This document shows, piece by piece, positions 26,011 to 35,153 of a DNA stretch of 64,000 bases. The number at the start of each line of letters is the position of its first letter. The first letter of the stretch is position 1. Both the position numbers and the translations under genes were made by a program. A model generated the notes under the pieces. The model worked only from the letters and a program-made list of their open reading frames with translations. It was not told where the DNA came from and did not search any database. This DNA is from FEN-1139 sp964396375 (GTDB taxonomy: Bacteria > Myxococcota_A > Polyangia > Polyangiales > Polyangiaceae). The DNA lies in the NCBI GenBank assembly GCA_964396375.1, contig CAYNEY010000005.1:62001-126000 (forward strand), given 5' to 3'.

Positions 26011-28521
26011 TCAGCCGTCGTGAAACATGTCGTCAAAGGCCCGCTCGAACTCATCCTCACCATTGGCCGCCCTGGCCACTTTGGGTGGCGCTGCCGCGGT
26101 GGGCTGTCCTAGTGCGAGCAGGCGCGCCGATACATCCCGGTAGTTGGGATCGCGCACGGCGATTCGGGTCAAGTACTCCACCGCCTTCTCGTACTCACCG
26201 CGCATCTCGTGAGTGATGGCGAGATCATACGAGAGGTTCAGCTCCTGCTCCTCGGTCCTGTTCCGCGACTCGAGCCCACGACCGTAGGCAACAATCGCCT
26301 GCTCGAGTTCGTTCTGCTCGAGGTGGATGAGCCCAATCATCGCGTAGCACATGCACTCACGGTGGGGATCGCGGGCGGCCAGACCAAACTCCTTGATCGC
26401 GTCCCCAACCAGCCCCATCTCCTTGTACGCTACGCCCAAGTCGTAGTGCGTGGCAGTGTCGCTCTCATCAACCTGTGAGCGCACGCCCTCTTTGAACTGG
26501 GCAAACATGGTGTCGGCATCGACCAGCGCCACCGGCGACGCGCCAGCATGGTCCATCTCCAAGTGGTCGAGCGCCTGAAAGGAGGCCGAAAGCTCCTCAT
26601 CGTCGTCGTAGTCGAGAGGGACTACCTGAGACTCTTCGCGCGGGGCCGGAGCGACGCTCGCAGAGAGACCCAGCTCCTGCAGCTTCTCGAGGACCAGCGG
26701 GTGCTGGGGAGTTCGCTTGAGTTGGGCAAGCAGCAACTGATGCGCCTGCTCGAGTTCGCCTGCCGCTGCCAGCGACTCGGCCTGGTCGAGGGTGTCTTCG
26801 AGTGGCAAAATGCCTGAGTGCTGCGGTTGCGGTTGTCGGACACCGCGCTCGTCGAGCGCATCGTCGAGCGAGAAACTCGGCAACTCTGACTGCGGCAACG
26901 AAACGTTCTCTTCACCAAAGGGAGCGTCCACGTATTCGAAGGAAGGCACCTGACTACCTTCACGACGTCCATCATCCAAACCCTCCAGATCGTAGGAGGG
27001 CAAACTGGAAGGGGACTTCGGCGCAGCCGGGGCAGGCTCGATGGAACGCGACGCCGGCTGCGGAGGCGCCCGTCCGTAGATTTCCGTATACAGCTGGACC
27101 GCGAGCGGACGAGTCGGCTGCGCGGCAATCACCTCCGAGACGAAAGCCCCTGCCTCCTCCTTGTAGCCGTACTCGATGAGGATCTTGGCGATGGTGAGGC
27201 ACTCGTTCCACATCCCCTCGTGGTCACCCTGCTCGTAGAGCACTTCCCGCAGGCGATAGCGCAGATCGAGCGAATTGGGGTAGATGACCAGACCCTGCGA
27301 AAGGACGGCGATGGCCTGAGGAAAGAGGCGGAGCCGCCGTGAAGCGTCGGCATCGGCAAGGATTCTCTGGATCTCGGCCTCGGGATCGATGGGGGGAACG
27401 CTGGTCTGTCCGGCAAAGTCAGAGGCAGGCGCACCAGTGTCGACGAACTCGATGTCGTCGTCGATCTCTTCAACGTCGTCGATCTCCTCGATCTCGTCGT
27501 CCGAAAGCTCAGTGACCACCGGCGCCGGAATGGAGGCGGGCGCAAGTGAGCGGGGAGGAGGAAGCGAGGCCCCCACCGCCGCCGGTGCCTCCGGCTGACT
27601 CATGAGCAGCATCGCCCGCACCTGGTCATCGTTCGGCGCCACCTGCGCGAGGTAGTGGACGAGCTGGGCAAACAGCTTATGCTCCCCCTTCTCGCGCGCC
27701 AAAATGGCCATCTGCTTCTGGACCTCGACTGCCTTGTCGGACTGCTCAAGGAGGTTGAAGGCCTGCGCCAGCATCCCGAGTACCGACAGGTCCTTCGGAT
27801 CGGCCTGAAAGCAGATCTGCAGTTTGCTCAGCGCCTGAAGACCGTCGTTGCGAGTCCCGCGTTGCAGATAGATCTCCGCTGCCAGCTTGGCGAGGCTCGG
27901 ATCAGCCCGGAAGTGCAGCCCTCGCTCGACGACGCGAGCCGCATCCTCGTGGCGGCCGAGCTTCAGCAGGAGCTCGGAGGCCTTCCCAAAGGCTGCCTGC
28001 CCACCCTCCAGATCTGCCAGGTGACACAGCGCCTCGGCGAGCCGGACATGCGTGAGGGGATTGCCAGGATCGAGCGCCACCATCTCGCGGAAGGTGGCGA
28101 CCGCCTCGTTCCGCTTGCCCACCCTCAGCAACCGCGTGGCAACTTCGTCGTAGGCCTGGATGGCATCGCTGGTGAGCTGGAGCTTCGCGTAGATCTTGGC
28201 GAGCCGTGGCGTAACGTGGGCGAAGCGCTCGGCGAGGTCCGGGGAACGCTTCTGGATGTGCTCGCGGATCTGCTTGTAAACAGCCACGGCCTTCACCGGA
28301 AAGCCTTGGGTCTCGTAGAGCTGCCCCACCCTGTCGTAGGTCGCCATCGCATCCGCAAAGGCCTGCATGCGGATCTGGAGATCTCCGAGCTTCAACAGGG
28401 TTCGGCTGTCGTTTGGTTCCTCGCGCAGGATGCGCTGATACTCCTCGAGTGCGCGGTCGTACCGCCTCTTCTCGATGAATTTCTGCGCCTGCTGCAGCGC
28501 CTTTTCTCGATCGATAGCCAC
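26011..28521 (-). CDS. Large TPR-repeat protein
   Basis: 836 residues, cytoplasmic. TPR-type helical pairs occupy residues 1-300 (RRYDRALEEYQRILREEPNDSRTLLKLGDLQ, AVAVYKQIREHIQKRSPD). An acidic patch (DDEIEEIDDVEEIDDD, residues about 340-360) follows. A second TPR set lies near 380-470 and a third at the C-terminus (DTATHYDLGVAYKEMGLVGDAIKEF, NELEQAIVAYGRGLES, GEYEKAVEYLTRIAV). Pro/Ser-rich linkers separate them. Large modular TPR proteins of this type are common in myxobacteria and act as scaffolds. Partners are unknown. It is divergent from tldD over 225 bases. Confidence 0.85.
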   Translation of the reverse strand: MAIDREKALQQAQKFIEKRRYDRALEEYQRILREEPNDSRTLLKLGDLQIRMQAFADAMATYDRVGQLYETQGFPVKAVAVYKQIREHIQKRSPDLAERFAHVTPRLAKIYAKLQLTSDAIQAYDEVATRLLRVGKRNEAVATFREMVALDPGNPLTHVRLAEALCHLADLEGGQAAFGKASELLLKLGRHEDAARVVERGLHFRADPSLAKLAAEIYLQRGTRNDGLQALSKLQICFQADPKDLSVLGMLAQAFNLLEQSDKAVEVQKQMAILAREKGEHKLFAQLVHYLAQVAPNDDQVRAMLLMSQPEAPAAVGASLPPPRSLAPASIPAPVVTELSDDEIEEIDDVEEIDDDIEFVDTGAPASDFAGQTSVPPIDPEAEIQRILADADASRRLRLFPQAIAVLSQGLVIYPNSLDLRYRLREVLYEQGDHEGMWNECLTIAKILIEYGYKEEAGAFVSEVIAAQPTRPLAVQLYTEIYGRAPPQPASRSIEPAPAAPKSPSSLPSYDLEGLDDGRREGSQVPSFEYVDAPFGEENVSLPQSELPSFSLDDALDERGVRQPQPQHSGILPLEDTLDQAESLAAAGELEQAHQLLLAQLKRTPQHPLVLEKLQELGLSASVAPAPREESQVVPLDYDDDEELSASFQALDHLEMDHAGASPVALVDADTMFAQFKEGVRSQVDESDTATHYDLGVAYKEMGLVGDAIKEFGLAARDPHRECMCYAMIGLIHLEQNELEQAIVAYGRGLESRNRTEEQELNLSYDLAITHEMRGEYEKAVEYLTRIAVRDPNYRDVSARLLALGQPTAAAPPKVARAANGEDEFERAFDDMFHDG

Positions 28522-28746
28522 GTTGGGAATTACCGAAGCCGAGCCGATTCAGCTAGAGACGGACGGTTGACCCAGGGCGTAACAGGTGCACGTATGGTCG
28601 GCCTGGTAACCGGCTCAGCTGCTGGCATGCACCCGTAATCATACACTGCCGCCCCTCGTTCGGTAGAGTTACCGGCATGGCCTCCTGAATCCCGGCCGGC
28701 CGCACAAGCTCGCAGGGAGCTTGCTCGGAGGTACCCCGAGGACGGT

Positions 28747-30201
28747 ATGCTGAGGCACGTGATCGCCCTCAACTGCTCCCGAGCCCCCTTCGCCAAGAGC
28801 CACAACGGATTTGATGGTGCACACCTCACCCGTTTGCTCGAGTGCAGCCTGGCCCATGGGGCAGACTATGCCGATCTGTTCTTCGAGTACACCGAGTACG
28901 CGGCACTCGTGCTCGAGGAAGGTCTGGTGCGGCAAGCCACCAGTGGCGTCCATCTAGGCCTTGGTGTGCGTGCCTGCGTTGGAGAGTCCACGGGATTCGC
29001 CCACACCGAGGAGTTGACCTGGGAGAGCATGAAACGCGCCGCCGAAACCGCGGCGCGGATCGCCAAGGCAGGGGGAGCGGGTATCGCGAGCCAGCTGGTG
29101 GAGCGTGAGCTCCCTCACCGCTATCCCGTCGTACGTGCCTCGATCGATGAGGCGCACATGCACAAGCGTCGTCTGCTCGCCCGAGCGCACGACGCGGCGT
29201 TTGCCTGCGATCCGCGGGTGGTGCGGGTGGAGACCAGCTTGGTGGAACAAGTCCGTGAGGTGATGATCCTGACCAGCGATGGGGGATGGGCGAGCGACAG
29301 CCAGCCCATGCTGCGGTTCCACATCCGCGCAGTCCTAGAAGATGGCAGCAGGCGCGAAGCAGGGCGCAGTGGCGGAGGTGGTCGGCTTGGCCTCGAGTAC
29401 TTCGACCAGCACCCCGTTTCTGCCCATGCGGCAGAAGCCGTTCGCCAGGCTACAGTGTTGCTGGAAGCAAAGCCTGCACCGGCGGGCCAGTTGGAGGTGG
29501 TTCTCGGTCCAGGCGACAGCGGCATCCTGCTTCACGAGGCGATCGGCCACGGATTGGAGGCTGATTTCAATCGTCGCGGAACCAGCAACTACTCGGGTCG
29601 GTTGGGGCAGATGGTGGCAAGTCCTCTGTGCACGGTGGTGGATGATCCAGGCCTTCTTCACGGCCGCGGGAGCATCAACGTGGATGATGAGGCTTGCTCC
29701 GCCGAGCGGACAGTGCTGATCGAGGAGGGGCGGCTGCGAGGCTACCTGCATGACCGGATGTCCGCCCACCATTTCGGCGTTCCGGCCACCGGAAATGGTC
29801 GGCGTGAGAGCTACTCCTCCGTAACCCTTCCACGGATGACGAACACCCTGCTCCTCGCCGGCCCCCATGCTCCCGAGGAGATCATCGGCTCGGTCAAGCG
29901 GGGGATCTTCGCTCGGGCGTTCGGGGGCGGACAGGTTGACATTGCAAATGGGGACTTCGTTTTCAACCTGACTGAAAGCTATCTGATCGAGGACGGAAAA
30001 ATCACCACGCCCTTGAAGGGGGTGAACCTGATTGGCAACGGTCCCGAAACATTGAGTGGTGTAACGATGTTGGGCAGCGACTTAGTCGTCTCCGACGGGA
30101 TCTGGACCTGCGGCAAAGCCGGACAGAGCGTACCCGTCGGGGTCGCCTGTCCAACCATCAAGCTCTCCCGGATCACCGTCGGTGGCACCCAAATTGGCTG
30201 A
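28747..30201 (+). CDS. tldD: Metalloprotease TldD
   Basis: 484 residues. Full-length TldD with the zinc motif HEAIGHGLEAD (HExxxH) near residue 260. Family segments ADLFFEY, GDSGILLHEAIGHG, DHRMSAHHFG-like DRMSAHHFGVPATGNGRRES and the C-terminal GNGPETLSGVTMLGSDL are present. TldD with TldE degrades or processes small peptides (for example microcin B17 maturation, CcdA turnover). A tldE partner is not in the window. The last 20 bases overlap the GTG start of the response-regulator gene. Confidence 0.93.
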   Translation: MLRHVIALNCSRAPFAKSHNGFDGAHLTRLLECSLAHGADYADLFFEYTEYAALVLEEGLVRQATSGVHLGLGVRACVGESTGFAHTEELTWESMKRAAETAARIAKAGGAGIASQLVERELPHRYPVVRASIDEAHMHKRRLLARAHDAAFACDPRVVRVETSLVEQVREVMILTSDGGWASDSQPMLRFHIRAVLEDGSRREAGRSGGGGRLGLEYFDQHPVSAHAAEAVRQATVLLEAKPAPAGQLEVVLGPGDSGILLHEAIGHGLEADFNRRGTSNYSGRLGQMVASPLCTVVDDPGLLHGRGSINVDDEACSAERTVLIEEGRLRGYLHDRMSAHHFGVPATGNGRRESYSSVTLPRMTNTLLLAGPHAPEEIIGSVKRGIFARAFGGGQVDIANGDFVFNLTESYLIEDGKITTPLKGVNLIGNGPETLSGVTMLGSDLVVSDGIWTCGKAGQSVPVGVACPTIKLSRITVGGTQIG

Positions 30202-30952
30202 ACCTGTACGCGCTCGTCACACGACCTTCGTTGGTGTGCTCGGGCATATCCAACACCTCGAACGCGAGGACGGTGCGGCCTCGACGTTGAGGCAGCTCGG
30301 TGCGGTGGTAAGAACCCTGGATCTCTGGGACGACCCCGTGAGTCTGATCGACGACGCTGATGACGAGCTCGGGATTCGCCCGCGGGCTCTGGTCTTCGAG
30401 GCGCTCGATCGGCCGGATCTAGCGGTCGCCGCTCTGCGCGCCGTGCGCCGCGAGCCATACTTCGCGAACGTGGGGGCACTGATCTCAGTGACCGTAGGAC
30501 AGATCGCGCGTATCGAACCCTCGAGTGGCTTCGATGACTTCTGCCTCTTTCCGTACGTCCCCGAGGAGCTGTACGGGCGAATCCGCGCGCTGGAGTGGCG
30601 TCGCAGCGAGTTCGCGACCGAAGAGCGGCACAAAGTCGGCGGCATCGTGGTGGACAAGACCGGACACGAGGTCTGGGTGGACGGACGCCCAGTGGCGCTC
30701 ACCACCAAGGAGTTCGCACTGCTGGCTTACCTCTGTGAGCGGCGCGGTAAGGTGCTCTCGCGGGAGCACCTTCTGGCGCGCGTGTGGGGAAATCGCTACG
30801 AAGGCGGGCCGCGCACCGTGGACATCCACGTGCGCCGCCTGAGGGCCAAGCTTGGTCCCCTCCTCCCTCTGGAAACGCTACGGGGATCGGGGTACAAGCT
30901 CCGCATGCCCGACTCTGAAAGCGAATCCAGCGGGGAGCCCAGCCACGAATGA
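30182..30952 (+). CDS. OmpR-type winged-helix regulator with degenerate receiver domain
   Basis: 256 residues from GTG 30182. Residues 15-135 follow the length and pattern of a receiver domain, but the expected acidic pocket and phosphoacceptor Asp in a (V/I)D-x-P context are missing; the strand ends PRALVFEALDRPDL instead. Residues 150-245 form a Trans_Reg_C winged helix: ALTTKEFALLAYLCERRGKVLSREHLLARVWG, RTVDIHVRRLRAKLG, LRGSGYKL. It probably binds DNA independently of phosphorylation. No histidine kinase is nearby. It overlaps tldD by 20 bases and pdxA by 4, so the three are co-transcribed. Confidence 0.85.
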   Translation: MAPKLAEPVRARHTTFVGVLGHIQHLEREDGAASTLRQLGAVVRTLDLWDDPVSLIDDADDELGIRPRALVFEALDRPDLAVAALRAVRREPYFANVGALISVTVGQIARIEPSSGFDDFCLFPYVPEELYGRIRALEWRRSEFATEERHKVGGIVVDKTGHEVWVDGRPVALTTKEFALLAYLCERRGKVLSREHLLARVWGNRYEGGPRTVDIHVRRLRAKLGPLLPLETLRGSGYKLRMPDSESESSGEPSHE

Positions 30953-31938
30953 TCGTCGTCTCGACCGGATGTCCCTCCGGAATTGGTCCAGAGATCTCGG
31001 TGGCGGCTGCGGCAACACGACGCCATCCACCGCTCTTGGTCGGTGAGCTCGCGACGCTCCGTGAGGCAGCCGTTGTGGTCGGGGTCGATCCAGCTCGGCT
31101 CGTCCCGTACACAGGTGCCCGACTCAAATTGAGGCAGGTTCCGGTGCTGTCGGTGGGTCCAGAGCTGAGCCGGCGCGATCGCGCCCCCGGCCGTCCCTCG
31201 AAACTCTCTGGCATAGCTCAGCTTGCTTACGTCGATGCGGCCTTTGATTGGGTAAAGAGCCACGCGCCGAAGGCTGTCTTGGTCACCGCTCCTGTCAGCA
31301 AATCGGTGATCGCGACCTCAGGCGCCCCAGGCTCGAGGCGGTTCCTCGGGCACACGGAATGGCTGGAGCGCCGCGACGGGGCAAGCTTCAGCGTGATGTG
31401 CTTCGCGGGTCCGCGCTTCTCGACCAGCCTGGTCACCACTCACCTCCCGATTGCCCGCGTTCCACGCGCTCTGTCACCCGAGAAGGTGGCCCGCAGCACC
31501 CTGGCCTTGGCCGAGCTTCTGCTCGAATCGGGGGTGGTGCGCCCCCAAATCGCCGTCTGCTCACTCAATCCCCATGCCGGAGAGGGAGAACTCATCGGGC
31601 ACGAAGAGGCCACAGCGATCAGCCCAGGAATCGCGGTGGCGCGCCGGCGGTTGGGGCGACGCGCCGTGCTCATCGGTCCCATCGGAGCCGAAACCGCCTA
31701 TCGCAAGGCTGCCTTGGGGCACTTCGCCGGCGTCGTGGCGATGTACCACGACCAGGCCACCATCCCCATGAAGCTGCTCTCCTTTGGATCCGCAGTGAAC
31801 GTGACCTGGGGCCTGTCCATCGTGCGCACCAGCGTGGATCACGGGACGGGCTACGACATCGCCTGGAAGAACCAGGCCGATCCGGCGGGAATGAACGCGG
31901 CAATCGACCTTGCGGCGCGGCTCGAGCGCGGGCGATGA
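30949..31938 (+). CDS. pdxA: 4-hydroxythreonine-4-phosphate dehydrogenase PdxA
   Basis: 329 residues. It begins at GCPSGIGPEI (family PAGIGPE), and has the metal-site His in FLGHTEWL, CSLNPHAGEGELIG, IGAETAYRKA and VAMYHDQATIPMKLL. GLSIVRTSVDHGTGYDIA is also diagnostic. It oxidises 4-phosphohydroxy-L-threonine in the DXP-dependent pyridoxal phosphate pathway, where PdxJ (encoded at 59921-60706) acts next. It overlaps the upstream regulator gene and the downstream methyltransferase gene by ATGA junctions. Confidence 0.95.
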   Translation: MIVVSTGCPSGIGPEISVAAAATRRHPPLLVGELATLREAAVVVGVDPARLVPYTGARLKLRQVPVLSVGPELSRRDRAPGRPSKLSGIAQLAYVDAAFDWVKSHAPKAVLVTAPVSKSVIATSGAPGSRRFLGHTEWLERRDGASFSVMCFAGPRFSTSLVTTHLPIARVPRALSPEKVARSTLALAELLLESGVVRPQIAVCSLNPHAGEGELIGHEEATAISPGIAVARRRLGRRAVLIGPIGAETAYRKAALGHFAGVVAMYHDQATIPMKLLSFGSAVNVTWGLSIVRTSVDHGTGYDIAWKNQADPAGMNAAIDLAARLERGR

Positions 31939-33854
31939 GCGCCAAGGCCAGAAGCCACAGCGCCTGTTTGGTCCAACAGCTAGAAAGTGATCTGCGCGCC
32001 CAGTTCCCCACCAGGATTTGGACCGCTCGAGAGCTGCGCGTGCTGTCCCTCCGCGCAGTTCTCCGCCCCATCCTCGCACCGCAGCTGAGCCAACCGGGTA
32101 CCGGGCTGCGGCTCTTCGATGAGACGTTTCTTCAGATCCGTGAGCTCCCAGCAGTCACGCTCGAAACGGCGGCCGAGCAGCAGCCGACCATGCTGGTTCC
32201 TCTGCTCGAAGAACTCCTCGCGGCACCGGTCTTCGACGACACACTATCGGAATCGGCCTCGCGCCGCGGGCTGAAGCGGCGGCTCGGCGCCTATTACACT
32301 CCCACCGCGATCGTCGAAGAGGTGGTGCAACGCGCCCTCGGGTTTCCCCTACGCGAAGCGACCCCGATGCTCCGAGTCTGCGATCCTGCGGTGGGTGCAG
32401 GCCGAACGGCGGCGGTGGCAGGCGTTGGTACCAGGATGCTCCGAGTCTGCGATCCTGCGGTGGGTGCAGGGGCGTTCTTGCTCGGAGTCGCTCGCCAATT
32501 GAGCCGGGCGATACCATGTGACGACACCGACCAGAGGCCCATGACCCCTTTGGCAATGCGCCAGCGGGTTCTTCAGGGTCTGTTCGGTTTCGACGTCGAC
32601 CCTCTGGCGGTGGCGGTCACCGAGGCCAGTCTTGCGTGGTGGCTGAACGATCCAGACGGCACCGCGGCAACCTTGCGTGCTCACGTCGAGCTCCGTGACT
32701 CACTGTCCAATCCGCCCGACTCCGTGTACGATCTGGTGATCGGTAACCCGCCTTGGGTGGCCTTCGCGGGTCGCGCCAGCCAGCCACTCGAACCTTCCCT
32801 GCGCGCCCACCTTCGGCGAAGCTTCGCCGCCTTCCGCGGCTATCCAACACTGCACGGTTGCTTCGTCGAACTCGCTTGCCGCCTCGCACCAGACGGTCGC
32901 ATCGCGCTGCTCTTGCCCAGTCCGGTTGCCGATCTCGAAGGTTACGCGCCGATCCGTCGGGTACTGACGGCTCGGCATCAGCCCGAGCTGCCACTGATCG
33001 AGTATGGCCAAGATGCCTTTCCGGGGGTGACTCAACCCTGCTTCGGCCTGATCGCTCAGGCCGTGACATCGGCCTGTTCGCGACCCGAGCCTTTTTCCCT
33101 GAGTGAACGCTCGTCGTATGTCGATTCAGCAGTGCCGCTCCAAGCACCCTCGGCCCTCACGGAACTGCGCACCGATCACACCTTCCCCAGCCGCGTGTTT
33201 CGCGAACTCGGGCTCCAGACCACCTCGCTCGTGACCGCGCGGCTGCTTCATCGGGGCCCCGCGCCGATGCCACCATTCATCGTGCCGCTGCTCGAAGGAC
33301 GCGACGTCAGCGAGTTTCGCGAAGGGCCATCACGGCTTTTCTTCTCACCCGATCCGGAGGTTCTGCACCAAGCCCGGTGTCGCCTCCGACCCCACACGCT
33401 CTATCGGAGCGTCGACTTCGTGATCCGGCAGACGGCACGCTACCCGATCGCTGCGCCCCATGACGGGCGGATCTTCCGCAACTCTCTTCTGGCCGGCTTC
33501 GAGGTGGCCCCATGGACCGGTTCGGTGCTGATCGGACTTCTCAACTCCACGCTGCTCCGCGCCCTGCATCTCAGTCAGCGACGCGACGCCCGGCAGCGCA
33601 GCTTCCCGCAGGTGAAAATCGGGCATCTCCGCGCCCTGCCGGCACCGTACTTCGACCAAGATCGAGCCCACGAGTTGAGCGACTTGGTGAGGGACATGGC
33701 GGTGTCACCAGCGAGCCAACAGCTCCGCCAGAAGCTTGACGCCGCTGTCTACGCGTGGTTCGGCGTCACCGCCAGCGATGCCACTGTCATCGATCGATAC
33801 TACCAAGAGCGCGTTCTGCCGCAGCGCCGCACGCCCGCCGAGCCGGGGCCCTGA
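31935..33854 (+). CDS. Eco57I/type IIG-like N6-adenine DNA methyltransferase with duplicated motif I
   Basis: 639 residues from ATG 31935, overlapping the pdxA stop. GAYYTPTAIVEEVV is followed by SAM-binding motif I DPAVGAGAFLLG (second copy) and catalytic NPPW (motif IV) in LVIGNPPWVAF. A C-terminal target-recognition-like region with LGLQTTSLVTARLL, ARYPIAAPHDGRIFRNSLL and FPQVKIGHLRALP resembles the TaqI/Eco57I specificity domain. No nuclease motif is evident at the N-terminus. The motif-I segment MLRVCDPAVGAG occurs twice 23 residues apart, the first followed by an unrelated Arg/Ala/Val filler. It may be solitary or part of a defence locus extending no further here. The duplication may impair it. 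Confidence 0.85.
   Translation: MSAKARSHSACLVQQLESDLRAQFPTRIWTARELRVLSLRAVLRPILAPQLSQPGTGLRLFDETFLQIRELPAVTLETAAEQQPTMLVPLLEELLAAPVFDDTLSESASRRGLKRRLGAYYTPTAIVEEVVQRALGFPLREATPMLRVCDPAVGAGRTAAVAGVGTRMLRVCDPAVGAGAFLLGVARQLSRAIPCDDTDQRPMTPLAMRQRVLQGLFGFDVDPLAVAVTEASLAWWLNDPDGTAATLRAHVELRDSLSNPPDSVYDLVIGNPPWVAFAGRASQPLEPSLRAHLRRSFAAFRGYPTLHGCFVELACRLAPDGRIALLLPSPVADLEGYAPIRRVLTARHQPELPLIEYGQDAFPGVTQPCFGLIAQAVTSACSRPEPFSLSERSSYVDSAVPLQAPSALTELRTDHTFPSRVFRELGLQTTSLVTARLLHRGPAPMPPFIVPLLEGRDVSEFREGPSRLFFSPDPEVLHQARCRLRPHTLYRSVDFVIRQTARYPIAAPHDGRIFRNSLLAGFEVAPWTGSVLIGLLNSTLLRALHLSQRRDARQRSFPQVKIGHLRALPAPYFDQDRAHELSDLVRDMAVSPASQQLRQKLDAAVYAWFGVTASDATVIDRYYQERVLPQRRTPAEPGP
32367..32470 (+). repeat. 35-bp direct duplication in the methyltransferase gene
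   Basis: Two identical 35-base copies at 32367-32401 and 32436-32470, spaced 34 bases, period 69 bases (23 codons, frame kept). Each encodes MLRVCDPAVGAG. Only the second copy continues into the normal FLLG motif. Confidence 0.95.
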
Positions 33855-33929
33855 GGTGCTGGCTCCCCAGTCACGAAGTGCCCACACGGCCGGTTTGCAG
33901 AATGCTGCCAATAGTGGCATCGCTGGAGG

Positions 33930-34907
33930 GTGAATCTGGCCGACATCGAGCGAGCGGCCGCCGAGCTGCGCAGCGGCGGCCTGGTTGCATTTCCAACCGA
34001 AACTGTCTACGGCCTAGGCGCCCACGCGCTCTCGGTGGATGCGGTCTGCAAGGTCTTCGAACTCAAGGCGCGACCACGCTTCGATCCGTTGATCGTCCAC
34101 ACCGAGAACGAGCACCAGGCTTTTGCGCTCGCGGAATACGTTCCTGAAGCAGCCCGACGCCTGGCCACTCGATTCTGGCCGGGTCCGCTCACCCTGGTTC
34201 TCGAGAAGCGCTCCCACGTACCTGATCTTGTCACCGCCGGTCTTCCGAGCGTAGCCCTCCGGGTGCCGGCACACCCCGTGGCGCTTCAACTGCTGCACAG
34301 CTTCGGTGGTCCGATCGCAGCCCCGAGCGCCAACCGCTTCGGTCGCCTGAGCCCTACTCAAGCCAGCCACGTTCGGGAGGAGTTTGGGGAGCAGACACCG
34401 CTCTTGTTGGATGGAGGAGCATGTCGAACCGGCGTGGAGTCCACCATCGTCTCACTGCTGGAGGATCCGCCGGTGCTGCTGCGGCCCGGGGGGGTGTCGG
34501 TTGAGGCACTCGAATCGGTGCTCGGAGTTCTGAGCATACCGCGACGCGATCCGGAACAACCGTCAGCACCAGGCCAGCTACCCTCGCACTACGCCCCACG
34601 AACCCCACTCATCCTGCTCGAGATTGGTGCGGACCTCCCGTCTCTCCCCGGTCGACTCGGCCTTCTGTCGCCGTTTCCTGTGACTCACCTCCAAGGCTTC
34701 ACCAAAGTCGAGATTCTGAGCCCCACGCTCGATCTCTCCGAGGCGGCACGGAACCTGTTCGGCGCACTCCGTCGCCTCGATAGCCTCGAGCTCGACACCA
34801 TCCTGGCCCGACCGGCACCCAGCATCGGGCTCGGTCTCGCCATCAATGATCGACTGCACCGCGCCAGCCAGGCGGTAACGTGGACACGCTCGATAGCACC
34901 ACGATAG
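33930..34907 (+). CDS. L-threonylcarbamoyladenylate synthase (Sua5 type)
   Basis: 325 residues from GTG 33930, preceded by GGAG. The YrdC domain has FPTETVYGLGAHA, KARPRFDPLIVH, FWPGPLTLVL, PSANRFGRLSPT and VESTIVSL. A Sua5-type C-terminal domain follows after GQLPSHYAPRTPL. It makes threonylcarbamoyl-AMP for the t6A37 modification of tRNAs decoding ANN codons. The long Sua5 form (with the extra domain) rather than the short TsaC form is present. It follows the methyltransferase gene by 75 bases and faces the capsule operon end to end. Confidence 0.93.
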   Translation: MNLADIERAAAELRSGGLVAFPTETVYGLGAHALSVDAVCKVFELKARPRFDPLIVHTENEHQAFALAEYVPEAARRLATRFWPGPLTLVLEKRSHVPDLVTAGLPSVALRVPAHPVALQLLHSFGGPIAAPSANRFGRLSPTQASHVREEFGEQTPLLLDGGACRTGVESTIVSLLEDPPVLLRPGGVSVEALESVLGVLSIPRRDPEQPSAPGQLPSHYAPRTPLILLEIGADLPSLPGRLGLLSPFPVTHLQGFTKVEILSPTLDLSEAARNLFGALRRLDSLELDTILARPAPSIGLGLAINDRLHRASQAVTWTRSIAPR

Positions 34908-35153
34908 ATCCATGCGTGGTGACGATCCTCGATTGATCCCGAAGGCGGTCTGGTTTTCTGGACGACATCGCCACCATCGCGCAAGGGTCGATTCGCCGGG
35001 CCCCACCTGGCATGGTGACGCCCACACTCGAGCAGCTGAGTCAAGACAAGTGACCAAGAGGTCGGGAGCGTCCTCGCTCGACCGCGGCTCTTCCGTCTAG
35101 CGTGCGGGGTAGCAACCCTCGCCCACTCGAGTTCCCGATTCGCCGCCCCATGT

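Noticed and set aside
31248..31934. Upstream extension of the methyltransferase frame into pdxA
   Set aside because: The extension lies antiphase within the well-conserved pdxA gene; the ATGA junction at 31935 is the natural start.
35095..35150. Stretch translating to RGSNPRPLEF, a phrase often produced by tRNA genes
   Set aside because: No cloverleaf can be drawn on either strand; the TTCGA loop is altered and anticodon and D arms are missing. At most a decayed tRNA.
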